DNA of 6,051 bases from Peptococcaceae bacterium. Its GTDB lineage: Bacteria; Bacillota; Peptococcia; Peptococcales; Peptococcaceae. The stretch covers positions 1 through 6,051 of the forward strand of contig JAFOFM010000060.1 of NCBI GenBank assembly GCA_017387265.1, read 5' to 3'. Each line of letters opens with the position of its first letter. Position 1 is the stretch's first letter. Below are positions 1 through 6,051 of this stretch, one piece after another. Below the pieces are notes generated by a model that searched no databases, had not been told where the DNA came from, and saw nothing but the letters and a program-made list of their open reading frames with translations. The position numbers were made by a program, and so were the translations under genes.

Positions 1-5
1 AGGAG
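1..5 (+). promoter_or_regulatory. Shine-Dalgarno site of the 87-residue small protein
   Basis: AGGAG stands at the very start of the window, 8 bases before the ATG at 14. This is a near-ideal match and spacing for a Firmicutes-type ribosome binding site. It fixes the ATG at 14 as the start and shows that the small gene is complete even though its promoter lies outside the window. Confidence 0.8.
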
Positions 6-13
6 CTTAATCA

Positions 14-277
14 ATGAAATTCGATAGCACACTGGTAAACGTAGATGGCAAAGAAATCGTAATCGTAGCAGTAGACACCAACTTCTTCTCCTTACCACAG
101 GAACAGAAAGGTGAACTGGTTCGCGGCTTCTTTGAATTCTTCAACAAACCAATCGTTCTGATGGCTGTAAACCCACAGGGCGATATGCAGTATTTCGGCC
201 GTCCAGACTTAACAAATCTGGTAGCAAACCTGAAATTCGGCGAATTTGAATGGACCACCAACGAAATCGCTGACTAA
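14..277 (+). CDS. Small acidic protein of unknown function, probably highly expressed
   Basis: A complete 87-residue protein that I do not recognise. It has no signal peptide, no membrane segment and no cysteine, so it is probably cytosolic. It is acidic (about 13 Asp/Glu against 7 Lys/Arg). The pattern suggests a compact alpha/beta fold: strands near residues 3-20, a helix near 28-44 rich in Phe (GFFEFFN), a strand near 46-62, a helix near 64-74 and a last strand near 75-83. This is inferred by eye. Codon use is strikingly biased: all 4 Ile codons are ATC, 6 of 7 Asn are AAC, 8 of 10 Phe are TTC and all 4 Pro are CCA. The neighbouring hemZ gene does not share this bias. Together with the strong AGGAG site and an efficient terminator just downstream, this argues for an abundant protein. 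It converges on the rel-hemZ operon and is probably not part of it. Function cannot be assigned. Confidence 0.85.
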   Translation: MKFDSTLVNVDGKEIVIVAVDTNFFSLPQEQKGELVRGFFEFFNKPIVLMAVNPQGDMQYFGRPDLTNLVANLKFGEFEWTTNEIAD

Positions 278-284
278 TTTGATT

Positions 285-336
285 CACAAAATAAAGGCTT
301 CTGCGGAAAAATCCTGCAGAAGCCTTTTCTTTTTAT
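285..336. terminator. Bidirectional intrinsic terminator between convergent units
   Basis: Bases 293-304 (AAAGGCTTCTGC) pair perfectly with 316-327, giving a 12-bp stem. The 11-base loop can add three inner pairs (305-307 with 312-314) around AAAA. On the plus strand the stem runs into TTTTCTTTTTAT, which ends the small-protein transcript 15 bases after its stop codon. On the minus strand the tail reads TTTATTTTG, weaker but usable, and the stem begins 10 bases after the hemZ stop. One hairpin therefore appears to end both transcripts. Confidence 0.9.
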
Positions 337-337
337 A

Positions 338-1855
338 TTACTCTGTTTTACACATCTCACGAATCTTTTCGATTTTCTTATCGATAATCTCATCGATGCG
401 CTGATTATAGAAAATTAAATCTTTCGGGTTGCTGCTCTGGGTCAGTGTCCAGTCGGCAGTGTTTACATATTTGGAAGTGGAACCGACGCCAAGGCCGAAA
501 ATGGTCTGCCGCTCTTCCATCATCAGAATATTATAGAGGGACTCTTTGCCCGGCAGGCAGTAGCCGGTGTTTTCCTGATCCCCGATCATGTGTTTCTGCC
601 GGTAGAGATAATACGGCACATAACCGGTACCGTCAAGCCACTGATTCATACGTTTATGCATGGCTTCCACAACACGGCTCTGCTCATCGGAAAACTGATT
701 CAGCGCAAGCCTTGCGGTGCGTTTAATGGCAAGGGTATGCACGGTAACATTTTCCGGTTTTAAACGGGCAATCTGTTCCAGACTGTAGGCAAAATCATCC
801 TCTGTTTCGCCGGTAAGCCCGGTGATTAAATCCATATTGATACTGTCAAAGCCTACCTGCCGCGCCATTTCATAGACTTCGTAAATCGCATCCACGCTGT
901 GGCGCCGTCCGATGGCATCCAGTGTTTTCTGTAAAAAGGTCTGCGGATTAATGCTGATGCGCCCTGCTTTGTAATCGTGCAGAATCTGCAGTTTTTCCCG
1001 TGTGATGGTATCCGGCCGTCCGGCCTCTACCGTAAATTCCGCCAGCGATTCACCGCCTAAATAACGCTGCACCCCTTCTAATAAACGAGCCAGCTGCGGC
1101 TCCGATAAACTGGTCGGGGTACCTCCTCCAATATAAACGGTCTGTATCTGTCTGCCGCTGGTTTTTAATGCTTCGCCAACAGCCTGACATTCGCGCAGAA
1201 GATTGGTGAGGTATTCCTCCTGCAGTTTTGGCTTTGGCAGCGAAAAGGCAGGGAAGGAACAATAGGCACATCTAGTCGGACAGAACGGAATACTCAGATA
1301 AATACTGACCTTCTCCTCTGCCTCGTTCCGGCTTAACAGAAACGGTCTCTGCCGCGCGGTAACCTCCAGCAGCAGATTTGTTTTTTCCTCGTTCATCAGG
1401 TAATCCTGCCGAAGCATACGGCTGATTTCCTCTTTGCTCTGTTTTTCATCCAGACAGCGATGTACAATTTTTGTCGGCCGCACCCCGGTCATAATCCCCC
1501 ATGGATGCTCCTTCTGCTTTGTATACTGCTGTAAAAAGGCGTAGACTTCCTGTTTTAAGAGGCGTCTGCACTGATTCTCATCCAGCCCTTCTACACGGAA
1601 AACAGACCTGTTTTCGCCAATCATCAGCGTCCAGGTCTGTTCATTCTGTTCCATTTGAATCGTTTCCACGTTTATCTGCTGTGCGGAAAGCTCTGCAAGG
1701 CTCGCTTCTTCCGTCCACTGAAACTGTGGAAAGAAAATGCGAATTACATCAAATATCGCCTGCCGATACGCATTGTGCGCCTCCGGCAGATAAAAATGCG
1801 GAATACCGGAATGATTTAACACACATTTGTCATGTTCGTTCATGCTTTGCACCAT
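338..1855 (-). CDS. hemZ: HemZ-type radical SAM protein, oxygen-independent coproporphyrinogen III dehydrogenase family
   Basis: A 505-residue protein, close to the roughly 500 residues usual for HemZ. It has an N-terminal region of about 180 residues found in HemZ but not HemN, including HPWGIMTGVRPTK near 117-129, which is characteristic of the family. The radical SAM core follows: IPFCPTRCAYCSF with CX3CX2C cysteines C192, C196 and C199 for the 4Fe-4S cluster, then GGGTP at 243-247 for S-adenosylmethionine binding. Family knowledge assigns it to anaerobic oxidative decarboxylation of coproporphyrinogen III in heme synthesis, in the cytosol. The position after the third cysteine that carries a further Cys in HemN (CX3CX2CXC) is Phe201 here, as in HemW-type heme chaperones, so catalysis of the HemN reaction is not certain. 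It is the last gene of the operon, 3 bases after the MBL gene, and ends just before the shared terminator. The start is ambiguous between the ATG at 1855 and one at 1843. Confidence 0.9.
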   Translation of the reverse strand: MVQSMNEHDKCVLNHSGIPHFYLPEAHNAYRQAIFDVIRIFFPQFQWTEEASLAELSAQQINVETIQMEQNEQTWTLMIGENRSVFRVEGLDENQCRRLLKQEVYAFLQQYTKQKEHPWGIMTGVRPTKIVHRCLDEKQSKEEISRMLRQDYLMNEEKTNLLLEVTARQRPFLLSRNEAEEKVSIYLSIPFCPTRCAYCSFPAFSLPKPKLQEEYLTNLLRECQAVGEALKTSGRQIQTVYIGGGTPTSLSEPQLARLLEGVQRYLGGESLAEFTVEAGRPDTITREKLQILHDYKAGRISINPQTFLQKTLDAIGRRHSVDAIYEVYEMARQVGFDSINMDLITGLTGETEDDFAYSLEQIARLKPENVTVHTLAIKRTARLALNQFSDEQSRVVEAMHKRMNQWLDGTGYVPYYLYRQKHMIGDQENTGYCLPGKESLYNILMMEERQTIFGLGVGSTSKYVNTADWTLTQSSNPKDLIFYNQRIDEIIDKKIEKIREMCKTE

Positions 1856-1861
1856 ACCTTA
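1841..1861 (-). promoter_or_regulatory. Stop/start junction and start ambiguity of hemZ
   Basis: Read on the minus strand, the MBL stop TAA (1861-1859) runs straight into AAGGT and the ATG at 1855. The only purine-rich Shine-Dalgarno-like sequence (AAGG) overlaps the stop codon. It sits 1 base from the first ATG, which is too close, and 13 bases from the second ATG (1843), which is rather far. HemZ translation is therefore probably coupled to termination of the upstream reading frame. Which ATG is used cannot be settled by eye. Confidence 0.5.
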
Positions 1862-2485
1862 CAGATACGGATTGGCACGACGTTCAAATGCCATGTCGCT
1901 TTCCGGCCCATGCCCCGGATAAATGGTTACATCATCCGGCAGAATGCTCAGGCGTTCTTTTACCGAGTTGCGCAGCGCTGCCATATTGCCGCCGTATAAA
2001 TCAGTACGGCCTACACTGCCGCGGAATAAGGTATCACCGGTAAAACATGCTTTTTCTTTGGCTTCGTAAAAACAGCAGCCGCCACGGGTATGCCCCGGGG
2101 TATAAATGACCTGCAGCTGGCATCCGCCAAAGAAAATCACATCGCCGTTGTGCAGAATTTTTTCCGGTTCCCGGCAGCTGTTTACCTGCATAAACATCCC
2201 CGCGCTTACTTTTTCCGGATGAAGCAGGAGTTCCACATCATCGGCGTGGATAGCTAATGGTGCACCGGTTTTATCCCGGATTTCATCATTGGCCTGCATA
2301 TGGTCAAAATGACCATGGGTGTTCAGAATATATTTTACAGTGAGTTCATGTTTTTCAATATAGCGCAGAATCAGGTCTGCATCGTCGCCCGCATCGATAA
2401 TAACGGCTTCTCTGCTTTCCGGATCGCTTAAAATATAGCAGTTGGTTTCGATTGGTCCAACTACCAGATTATCAATTTTCATCAT
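1859..2485 (-). CDS. MBL-fold metallo-hydrolase, GloB/YqgX-like
   Basis: A 208-residue cytosolic metallo-beta-lactamase-fold enzyme. The full binuclear metal site is visible: the signature THGHFDH gives H57, H59, D61 and H62, followed by H132 (TPGHT), D151 (FTGDTLF) and H192 (YPGHG). FRGSVGRTDL at 154-163 is typical of the glyoxalase II-like branch to which Bacillus YqgX belongs. The protein is shorter than classical glyoxalase II (about 250 residues) because the C-terminal glutathione-binding helical domain is missing. Hydrolysis of a thioester of another thiol, or of a different small metabolite, is therefore likelier than S-lactoylglutathione hydrolysis; the substrate is inferred, not shown. 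MMK at the N-terminus offers two adjacent starts. The ribosome binding site at 2500-2494 lies 8 bases from the first, so that one is chosen. The gene lies 26 bases after dtd and 3 bases before hemZ. Confidence 0.9.
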   Translation of the reverse strand: MMKIDNLVVGPIETNCYILSDPESREAVIIDAGDDADLILRYIEKHELTVKYILNTHGHFDHMQANDEIRDKTGAPLAIHADDVELLLHPEKVSAGMFMQVNSCREPEKILHNGDVIFFGGCQLQVIYTPGHTRGGCCFYEAKEKACFTGDTLFRGSVGRTDLYGGNMAALRNSVKERLSILPDDVTIYPGHGPESDMAFERRANPYL

Positions 2486-2493
2486 GGAGCTAT

Positions 2494-2500
2494 CCTCCCT
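2494..2500 (-). promoter_or_regulatory. Strong Shine-Dalgarno site of the MBL-fold gene
   Basis: On the minus strand AGGGAGG occupies 2500-2494, with 8 bases to the ATG at 2485 and 11 to the second, adjacent ATG. It is the strongest ribosome binding site within the operon and favours the upstream ATG. It lies in the largest intergenic gap seen here (26 bases), so this gene can be translated independently of dtd. Confidence 0.8.
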
Positions 2501-2511
2501 GGAGTCTGAAA

Positions 2512-2961
2512 TTAAAAATTCTTTCTGCTGTCTAACAGCATGGTAACAGGCCCGTCATTGACCAGCGATACCTCCATATGGGTCTGAAAACGCCCGGTTT
2601 CAACCGGTACGCCCTCTTCTCTTAAAAAGGCATTAAACTGCTCATACAACGCATTTGCCGCCTCTGGCCGTGCCGCTTCTGTAAAGCTTGGACGCCGCCC
2701 TTTCCGGCAGTCCCCGTACAGTGTAAACTGGGATACCGACAGCACAGAGCCGCCGATATCCTTTACAGACAGATTCAGTTTATCCTCGGCATCTTCAAAA
2801 ATGCGGAGGTTGGCGATTTTTTCCGCCATATAACGGGCATCCTGTTCGGTATCATCGTGTGTAACACCTAACAGCACCATCAGCCCCTGTTTAATTTCTC
2901 CAGTACATTCCCCGGCTACAATCACATCTGCCCGGGATACTTTCTGTACAACCGCTCGCAT
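2512..2961 (-). CDS. dtd: D-aminoacyl-tRNA deacylase
   Basis: A 149-residue protein, the usual length for bacterial Dtd. It hydrolyses the ester bond of D-aminoacyl-tRNAs (and glycine mischarged on tRNA-Ala), removing wrong-handed amino acids before they reach the ribosome. It acts as a cytosolic homodimer. Both family motifs are intact: [10 protein letters not shown] at 75-84 and the cross-subunit Gly-cisPro loop in VNDGPVT at 134-140 (G137-P138), which selects for D-chirality. The N-terminal [11 protein letters not shown] is also canonical. The start is supported by an AGAGGAG site 8 bases upstream that overlaps the rel stop codon. The rel-dtd pairing is widespread in Firmicutes, including Bacillus subtilis, and puts translation quality control beside the amino-acid starvation response. 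Nothing in the sequence suggests damage or transfer. Confidence 0.97.
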   Translation of the reverse strand: MRAVVQKVSRADVIVAGECTGEIKQGLMVLLGVTHDDTEQDARYMAEKIANLRIFEDAEDKLNLSVKDIGGSVLSVSQFTLYGDCRKGRRPSFTEAARPEAANALYEQFNAFLREEGVPVETGRFQTHMEVSLVNDGPVTMLLDSRKNF

Positions 2962-2969
2962 ATGCTGTT

Positions 2970-2976
2970 CTCCTCT
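2970..2976 (-). promoter_or_regulatory. dtd Shine-Dalgarno site overlapping the rel stop codon
   Basis: On the minus strand AGAGGAG spans 2976-2970 and shares two bases with the rel stop TAG (2977-2975). Its end lies 8 bases before the dtd ATG at 2961. Ribosomes finishing rel would sit on this site, so coupled translation of the two genes is likely. Confidence 0.75.
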
Positions 2977-5176
2977 AATCCGCGATAGTACGTTTTACTT
3001 CCAGTACATCGCTGATGCTCTTGATTTTGTCAATCATCAGAATTACCTGATCCAGATTGCGAACCTCAATACTGATGTTCATATAGGTTTTACCCTCTTT
3101 TACACGGGAGCTGATAGCTGTGATATGCACCTTGGAGTCATTGATTAAGCTCATAACCTCCGGTGTGATTTTCGGACGGTCGATTGCAATAACAAATACT
3201 TCAACCTGATAAATGCCCGAATCCTCCATATCCCAGTAGGCATGTACATAACGGTCAGCCTCTTTCACCATGCCGCCTTTAATATTCGGACAGTCTAAAT
3301 GGTGAATGGTTACCCCGCGTCCGCGTGTGATATACCCTACAACAGGGTCACCCGGCAGAGGTTTGCAGCAGGATGCAAAACGGGTTGGAATGCCTTCAAA
3401 GCCTTCCACGATAATGCCGCCTGTGCCTTTTTTGGTAGAATCCTGCTGTTTGCGGCGCACTTCTTTATTGGCTTTGCTTGCTAACAGCGATTCTACGGTT
3501 TCTTCCTGCGGTTTTACTTTATGATATTTCTGATATTCATCGTACAGCTTGTTCGCTACCTGCAGTGCAGTTAAACTGCCGTTGCCGATCCCTACGCAAA
3601 CATCATCCCAGCTGGAATAACCCATGCGATTCGCAAGTTCAATCAGCGTATCCTGTTTATGCAGAACAGCCGATGGCTCGATATCTTTTTTCTTCAGCTC
3701 GGCTTCTAAAGAATCTTTCCCGCGCTGCATATTCTCGTCGCGGCCTTCTTTTTTGAACCACTGACGGATTTTGTTGCGCGCCTGGCTGGTTTTACATAAA
3801 TTTACCCAGTCGAGGCTCGGTTTTGCCTGTTTGGATGTTAAAATTTCAACAATGTCGCCGTTTTTCAGCTGATAATCCAGCGGTACAATTTTTTTGTTTA
3901 CCTTTGCCCCCATGCAGCTGTTGCCGACACCGGAGTGAACTTTATAGGCAAAGTCTAACGGCCCGGAGCCCTGAGGCAGTTCGTAAACCTCACCTTTTGG
4001 CGAGAATACGAATACGGTATCACTGAACAGGTCGATTTTCAGCGAACTTAAAAAGTCCTTGCTGTCGCTGGCTTCGTTCTGCATTTCTTTAATCTGTTCC
4101 AGCCAGCTTAACTGCGAATTATCTTTACTGATTTCGCTGCCGCCGCTTTCTTTATAAATCCAGTGCGCCGCAATCCCGTATTCTGCAGTATGGTGCATTT
4201 CGTAGGTACGAATCTGGATTTCAAACGGATCCCCGTTTGGACCGATTACAGTTGTATGCAGAGACTGATACATATTCGGCTTCGGCATCGCAATATAGTC
4301 TTTAAAACGCATTGGAATCGGACGCCATAAGGTGTGTACAATACCAAGGGCTGCATAGCAGTCTTTTACCGAATCTACCAGCAGACGAACTGCAATTAAA
4401 TCGTACAGTTCATCTAAATCTTTGTTCTGTTTTTTCATTTTGTTATAGATACTGAAGAAATGTTTCGGACGGCCGGAAATCTCCGCCTTGATTTCTACTT
4501 TATCCAGTTCTTTTGTCATCTGGCCGATGATATTCTGAATGTATTCCTCACGCTCGTCGCGCTTCATAGAAATACGTTCTACTAAATCATAAAACGCTTC
4601 CGGTTCCAGATAACGGAGGCATAAATCCTCCAGTTCCCATTTTACTTTGGAAATACCCAGACGGTTTGCGATTGGTGCATAAATTTCCAGGGTTTCCTGG
4701 GCAATGGCTCTCTGTTTCTCTTCTTTCTGGAAACGAAGTGTGCGCATATTGTGCAGACGGTCGGCCAGTTTAATCATCACAACGCGAACATCCTCTGCCA
4801 TGGAGAGGAACATTTTGCGATAGATTTCCAGCTGACGTTCTTCTTTGGAGTTGCACTCCAGTTTACTCAGTTTGGTTACACCGTTTACGATAAACGCTAC
4901 GTCTTCACCAAAATGATCGGCAATCCCGCTTCGTTTGCAGGAGGTATCCTCCACAACGTCATGCAGAAGCCCCGCTGCTACAGCGGTTTCATCCATACCC
5001 AGCTCCGCCAGAATAATGGCTACCGACAGCGGATGAATAATATATGCCTCACCGGATTTGCGGTACTGATCTTTGTGCAGGTCCTCGGCAAAGCGGTACA
5101 CTTCTTCTAAAAATTCAATATCGGCATTTGGATTGTTTTTATATACAGCATCTACTAAGTCTTTAAATCGAGTCAT
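2975..5176 (-). CDS. relA: Bifunctional (p)ppGpp synthetase/hydrolase, Rel (RelA/SpoT family)
   Basis: A 733-residue full-length Rel, the central enzyme of the stringent response. It transfers pyrophosphate from ATP to GDP or GTP to make (p)ppGpp on starved ribosomes, and it also hydrolyses it. Domains in order: an HD hydrolase (about 25-180) with H48, the H72-D73 pair, E76-D77 and D139 in KLADRLHN, all intact; a synthetase domain (about 230-340) with [11 protein letters not shown]259 and R264, [19 protein letters not shown] and E326 in [12 protein letters not shown]; a TGS domain (about 385-445); a helical region; a zinc-finger/RIS region with C603-C604 and H625-H626-x2-C629; and a C-terminal ACT domain (about 655-731). 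The RFKD motif (290-293) is the form seen in bifunctional enzymes, against the acidic EXDD form of synthetase-only RelA. The start ATG has a G-rich site (GGGGGG, 5188-5183) 6 bases upstream. It follows the helicase gene by 16 bases and precedes dtd by 13. Confidence 0.98.
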   Translation of the reverse strand: MTRFKDLVDAVYKNNPNADIEFLEEVYRFAEDLHKDQYRKSGEAYIIHPLSVAIILAELGMDETAVAAGLLHDVVEDTSCKRSGIADHFGEDVAFIVNGVTKLSKLECNSKEERQLEIYRKMFLSMAEDVRVVMIKLADRLHNMRTLRFQKEEKQRAIAQETLEIYAPIANRLGISKVKWELEDLCLRYLEPEAFYDLVERISMKRDEREEYIQNIIGQMTKELDKVEIKAEISGRPKHFFSIYNKMKKQNKDLDELYDLIAVRLLVDSVKDCYAALGIVHTLWRPIPMRFKDYIAMPKPNMYQSLHTTVIGPNGDPFEIQIRTYEMHHTAEYGIAAHWIYKESGGSEISKDNSQLSWLEQIKEMQNEASDSKDFLSSLKIDLFSDTVFVFSPKGEVYELPQGSGPLDFAYKVHSGVGNSCMGAKVNKKIVPLDYQLKNGDIVEILTSKQAKPSLDWVNLCKTSQARNKIRQWFKKEGRDENMQRGKDSLEAELKKKDIEPSAVLHKQDTLIELANRMGYSSWDDVCVGIGNGSLTALQVANKLYDEYQKYHKVKPQEETVESLLASKANKEVRRKQQDSTKKGTGGIIVEGFEGIPTRFASCCKPLPGDPVVGYITRGRGVTIHHLDCPNIKGGMVKEADRYVHAYWDMEDSGIYQVEVFVIAIDRPKITPEVMSLINDSKVHITAISSRVKEGKTYMNISIEVRNLDQVILMIDKIKSISDVLEVKRTIAD

Positions 5177-5182
5177 GTCAAT

Positions 5183-5188
5183 CCCCCC
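5183..5188 (-). promoter_or_regulatory. Unusual all-G ribosome binding site of rel
   Basis: On the minus strand a run of six G followed by ATTGAC precedes the rel ATG at 5176, with a spacing of 6. It replaces the usual GGAGG, so pairing with the 16S tail would need a G-U wobble at the central position. No better site lies nearby and the ATG is supported by the conserved Rel N-terminus, so this is taken as the functional site. Confidence 0.6.
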
Positions 5189-5192
5189 AATC

Positions 5193-6051
5193 TCACTGCC
5201 ATTCAGCCGGATAAATCGGCCGGTTGATTGCAGTCAGCAGATGGTCCTCGTTATGGTCAAAGGCAATCTGCAAATACTTTTGAAAATCTTCAAGCTCCGC
5301 CATACATTCCTGATAACGAAGCGAAGTATTTAAGTCCATTTTATTCGGACTTGGTATCATAATAATCCGTCGCTTGCTGCCTTCCCGCTCACGCTCCAGG
5401 AAGCCAAGCTCTTCAAAAATCCCGAGCCAGCCGCTGATACAGGTTTCTGTCGGTTCTGCGATACGCTCCCGTTTTACTAATTCCACAAGCTCGGCATTGG
5501 TTAATTCAATGGCCGGTTTCCCCTGCACCAGATACTGAAGCAGTCTGTAAAAACGTCCCAGAACTTCTCTGGTCGGACAGGAGGAGGCAAGTACATTTTT
5601 ATTTAAGGTCTCGTCGCGCCGGTTATACAGCAGGTGTACTCTGGCTGGTTTTCCATCCCTGCCGGCACGCCCTGCCAGCTGGTTATATTCTTCACCGGAA
5701 AAACTCAAATGATACAGCACCACATGGCGGATATCCGGAATATCAATGCCTTCTCCAAAAGCGCTGGTGGTAACAATCACCTGCAGTTCACCGCTTCGGA
5801 ATGCATTTTCAATTGCAGCCCGGTCCGCCGATGCCAGCCCTCCATGATAATAACAGATTTTATTCTGCATGGAGGCTGGAGATTTTTCTCTTAATAATTC
5901 AGCAGTCTGTACAGCTTTCAGGCGGCTGTTCATATAAACAACCACTTTTTCTCCGCTTTTAATCAGCTGCAGAAGATACTCTGCTTTTTTATAGTTTTCC
6001 CGCTCATCCACAATCATCAGATTTTCGCGAATATGCGGGTCAATGATAATC
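5193..6051 (-). CDS. RecQ-like superfamily 2 DNA helicase, C-terminal part (5' end outside window)
   Basis: The frame is open to the right edge: upstream of the Met codon at 6017 it continues as IIIDPHIRENL with no stop and no ribosome binding site, so that Met is internal and the gene is cut by the window. About 285 residues are visible. Counted from the Met at 6017, this is the second RecA-like lobe of an SF2 helicase: motif IV-type VVVYMNSR at 25-32, CYYHGGL at 55-61, motif V TTSAFGEGIDIPD at 83-95 and motif VI QLAGRAGRDG at 113-122, with likely ATP-contacting R117 and R120. These match the RecQ branch best. After it comes a region at about 170-225 that could be a winged helix (TNAELVELV ... 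LGFLERE), then a helical tail ending in PAEWQ. The four-cysteine zinc cluster and HRDC domain of standard RecQ are not seen. It is the first operon gene visible, directly upstream of rel, where Bacillus has recJ-apt. A RecJ-helicase fusion is possible but untested here. Confidence 0.85.
   Translation of the reverse strand, partial: IIIDPHIRENLMIVDERENYKKAEYLLQLIKSGEKVVVYMNSRLKAVQTAELLREKSPASMQNKICYYHGGLASADRAAIENAFRSGELQVIVTTSAFGEGIDIPDIRHVVLYHLSFSGEEYNQLAGRAGRDGKPARVHLLYNRRDETLNKNVLASSCPTREVLGRFYRLLQYLVQGKPAIELTNAELVELVKRERIAEPTETCISGWLGIFEELGFLEREREGSKRRIIMIPSPNKMDLNTSLRYQECMAELEDFQKYLQIAFDHNEDHLLTAINRPIYPAEWQ

Larger units (their letters stand above)
338..6051 (-). other. Probable operon: helicase - rel - dtd - MBL hydrolase - hemZ
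   Basis: Five minus-strand genes run in the same direction with gaps of 16, 13, 26 and 3 bases. No gap holds a hairpin terminator or enough room for a full promoter. The unit ends at the hairpin at 293-327. The promoter must lie beyond the right edge or within coding sequence, so regulation cannot be read from this window. Confidence 0.8.

Noticed and set aside
7..261. Minus-strand open frame of 84 codons opposite the small protein
   Set aside because: The plus-strand frame has AGGAG at the right spacing, strongly biased codons and a following terminator. The minus-strand frame has none of these and a shadow-like composition.
445..726. Plus-strand frame of 93 codons inside hemZ
   Set aside because: Antisense shadow of the HemZ C-terminal region, rich in Arg, Ser and Cys, with no independent support.
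1501..2043. Plus-strand open frame of 180 codons antisense to hemZ and the MBL gene
   Set aside because: It lies opposite two well-supported genes and spans their junction. It has no ribosome binding site and a low-complexity, Cys/Arg/Ser-rich composition typical of a shadow frame.
4751..5110. Plus-strand open frame of 119 codons antisense to the Rel HD domain
   Set aside because: The opposite strand encodes highly conserved catalytic residues of Rel. The frame has no family resemblance and no credible ribosome binding site.
5193..6017. Complete 274-residue helicase starting at the Met codon at 6017
   Set aside because: The frame stays open upstream to the window edge, the upstream residues (IIIDPHIRENL) fit the family, and no ribosome binding site precedes the Met. 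A helicase lacking its first lobe would also be inactive.
1..6051. New defence system, mobile element, CRISPR array, tRNA or riboswitch
   Set aside because: Every stretch longer than about 60 bases is accounted for by a recognised gene or the small unknown gene. I saw no spaced direct repeats, terminal inverted repeats, transposase, tRNA-like fold or leader region. The content is housekeeping.

Overview
The window reads as ordinary chromosomal DNA from an anaerobic, low-to-moderate GC Firmicutes-type bacterium. The strongest clue is gene order: a bifunctional rel gene, then dtd, a GloB-like metallo-beta-lactamase-fold gene and hemZ, all on the minus strand. In Bacillus the rel-dtd pair lies in a recJ-apt-relA-dtd neighbourhood, and HemZ is also a Firmicutes-type protein. 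A member of the Negativicutes (Veillonella/Acidaminococcus/Phascolarctobacterium-like) or Clostridia would fit, but the genus cannot be fixed from sequence reading alone.

Layout, left to right. Positions 1-277 hold a plus-strand gene for an unrecognised acidic 87-residue protein. It has a strong ribosome binding site and a codon choice typical of highly expressed genes. Positions 285-336 hold a perfect 12-bp hairpin with T-rich tracts on both sides, which serves as a shared terminator for two convergent transcription units. From 338 to the right edge, five minus-strand genes lie head to tail with gaps of 3, 26, 13 and 16 bases. In order of transcription (right to left) they are the C-terminal part of a RecQ-like superfamily 2 helicase (cut by the window edge), rel, dtd, an MBL-fold hydrolase and hemZ. 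They look like one operon whose promoter lies beyond the right edge.

The operon joins housekeeping and stress tasks: DNA repair or unwinding (helicase, possibly the C-terminal part of a RecJ fusion), synthesis and breakdown of (p)ppGpp (Rel), clearance of D-aminoacyl-tRNA (Dtd), a thioester or small-metabolite hydrolase (MBL fold) and a radical SAM protein assigned to porphyrin metabolism (HemZ). Spacing and overlapping ribosome binding sites suggest translational coupling at dtd and hemZ.

I found no mobile element, CRISPR array, tRNA, rRNA, riboswitch or long non-coding stretch, and no evidence of a new defence or other exotic system. The points most worth a second look are the highly codon-optimised unknown small protein and the helicase, which lacks a RecQ zinc cluster and continues past the window edge.
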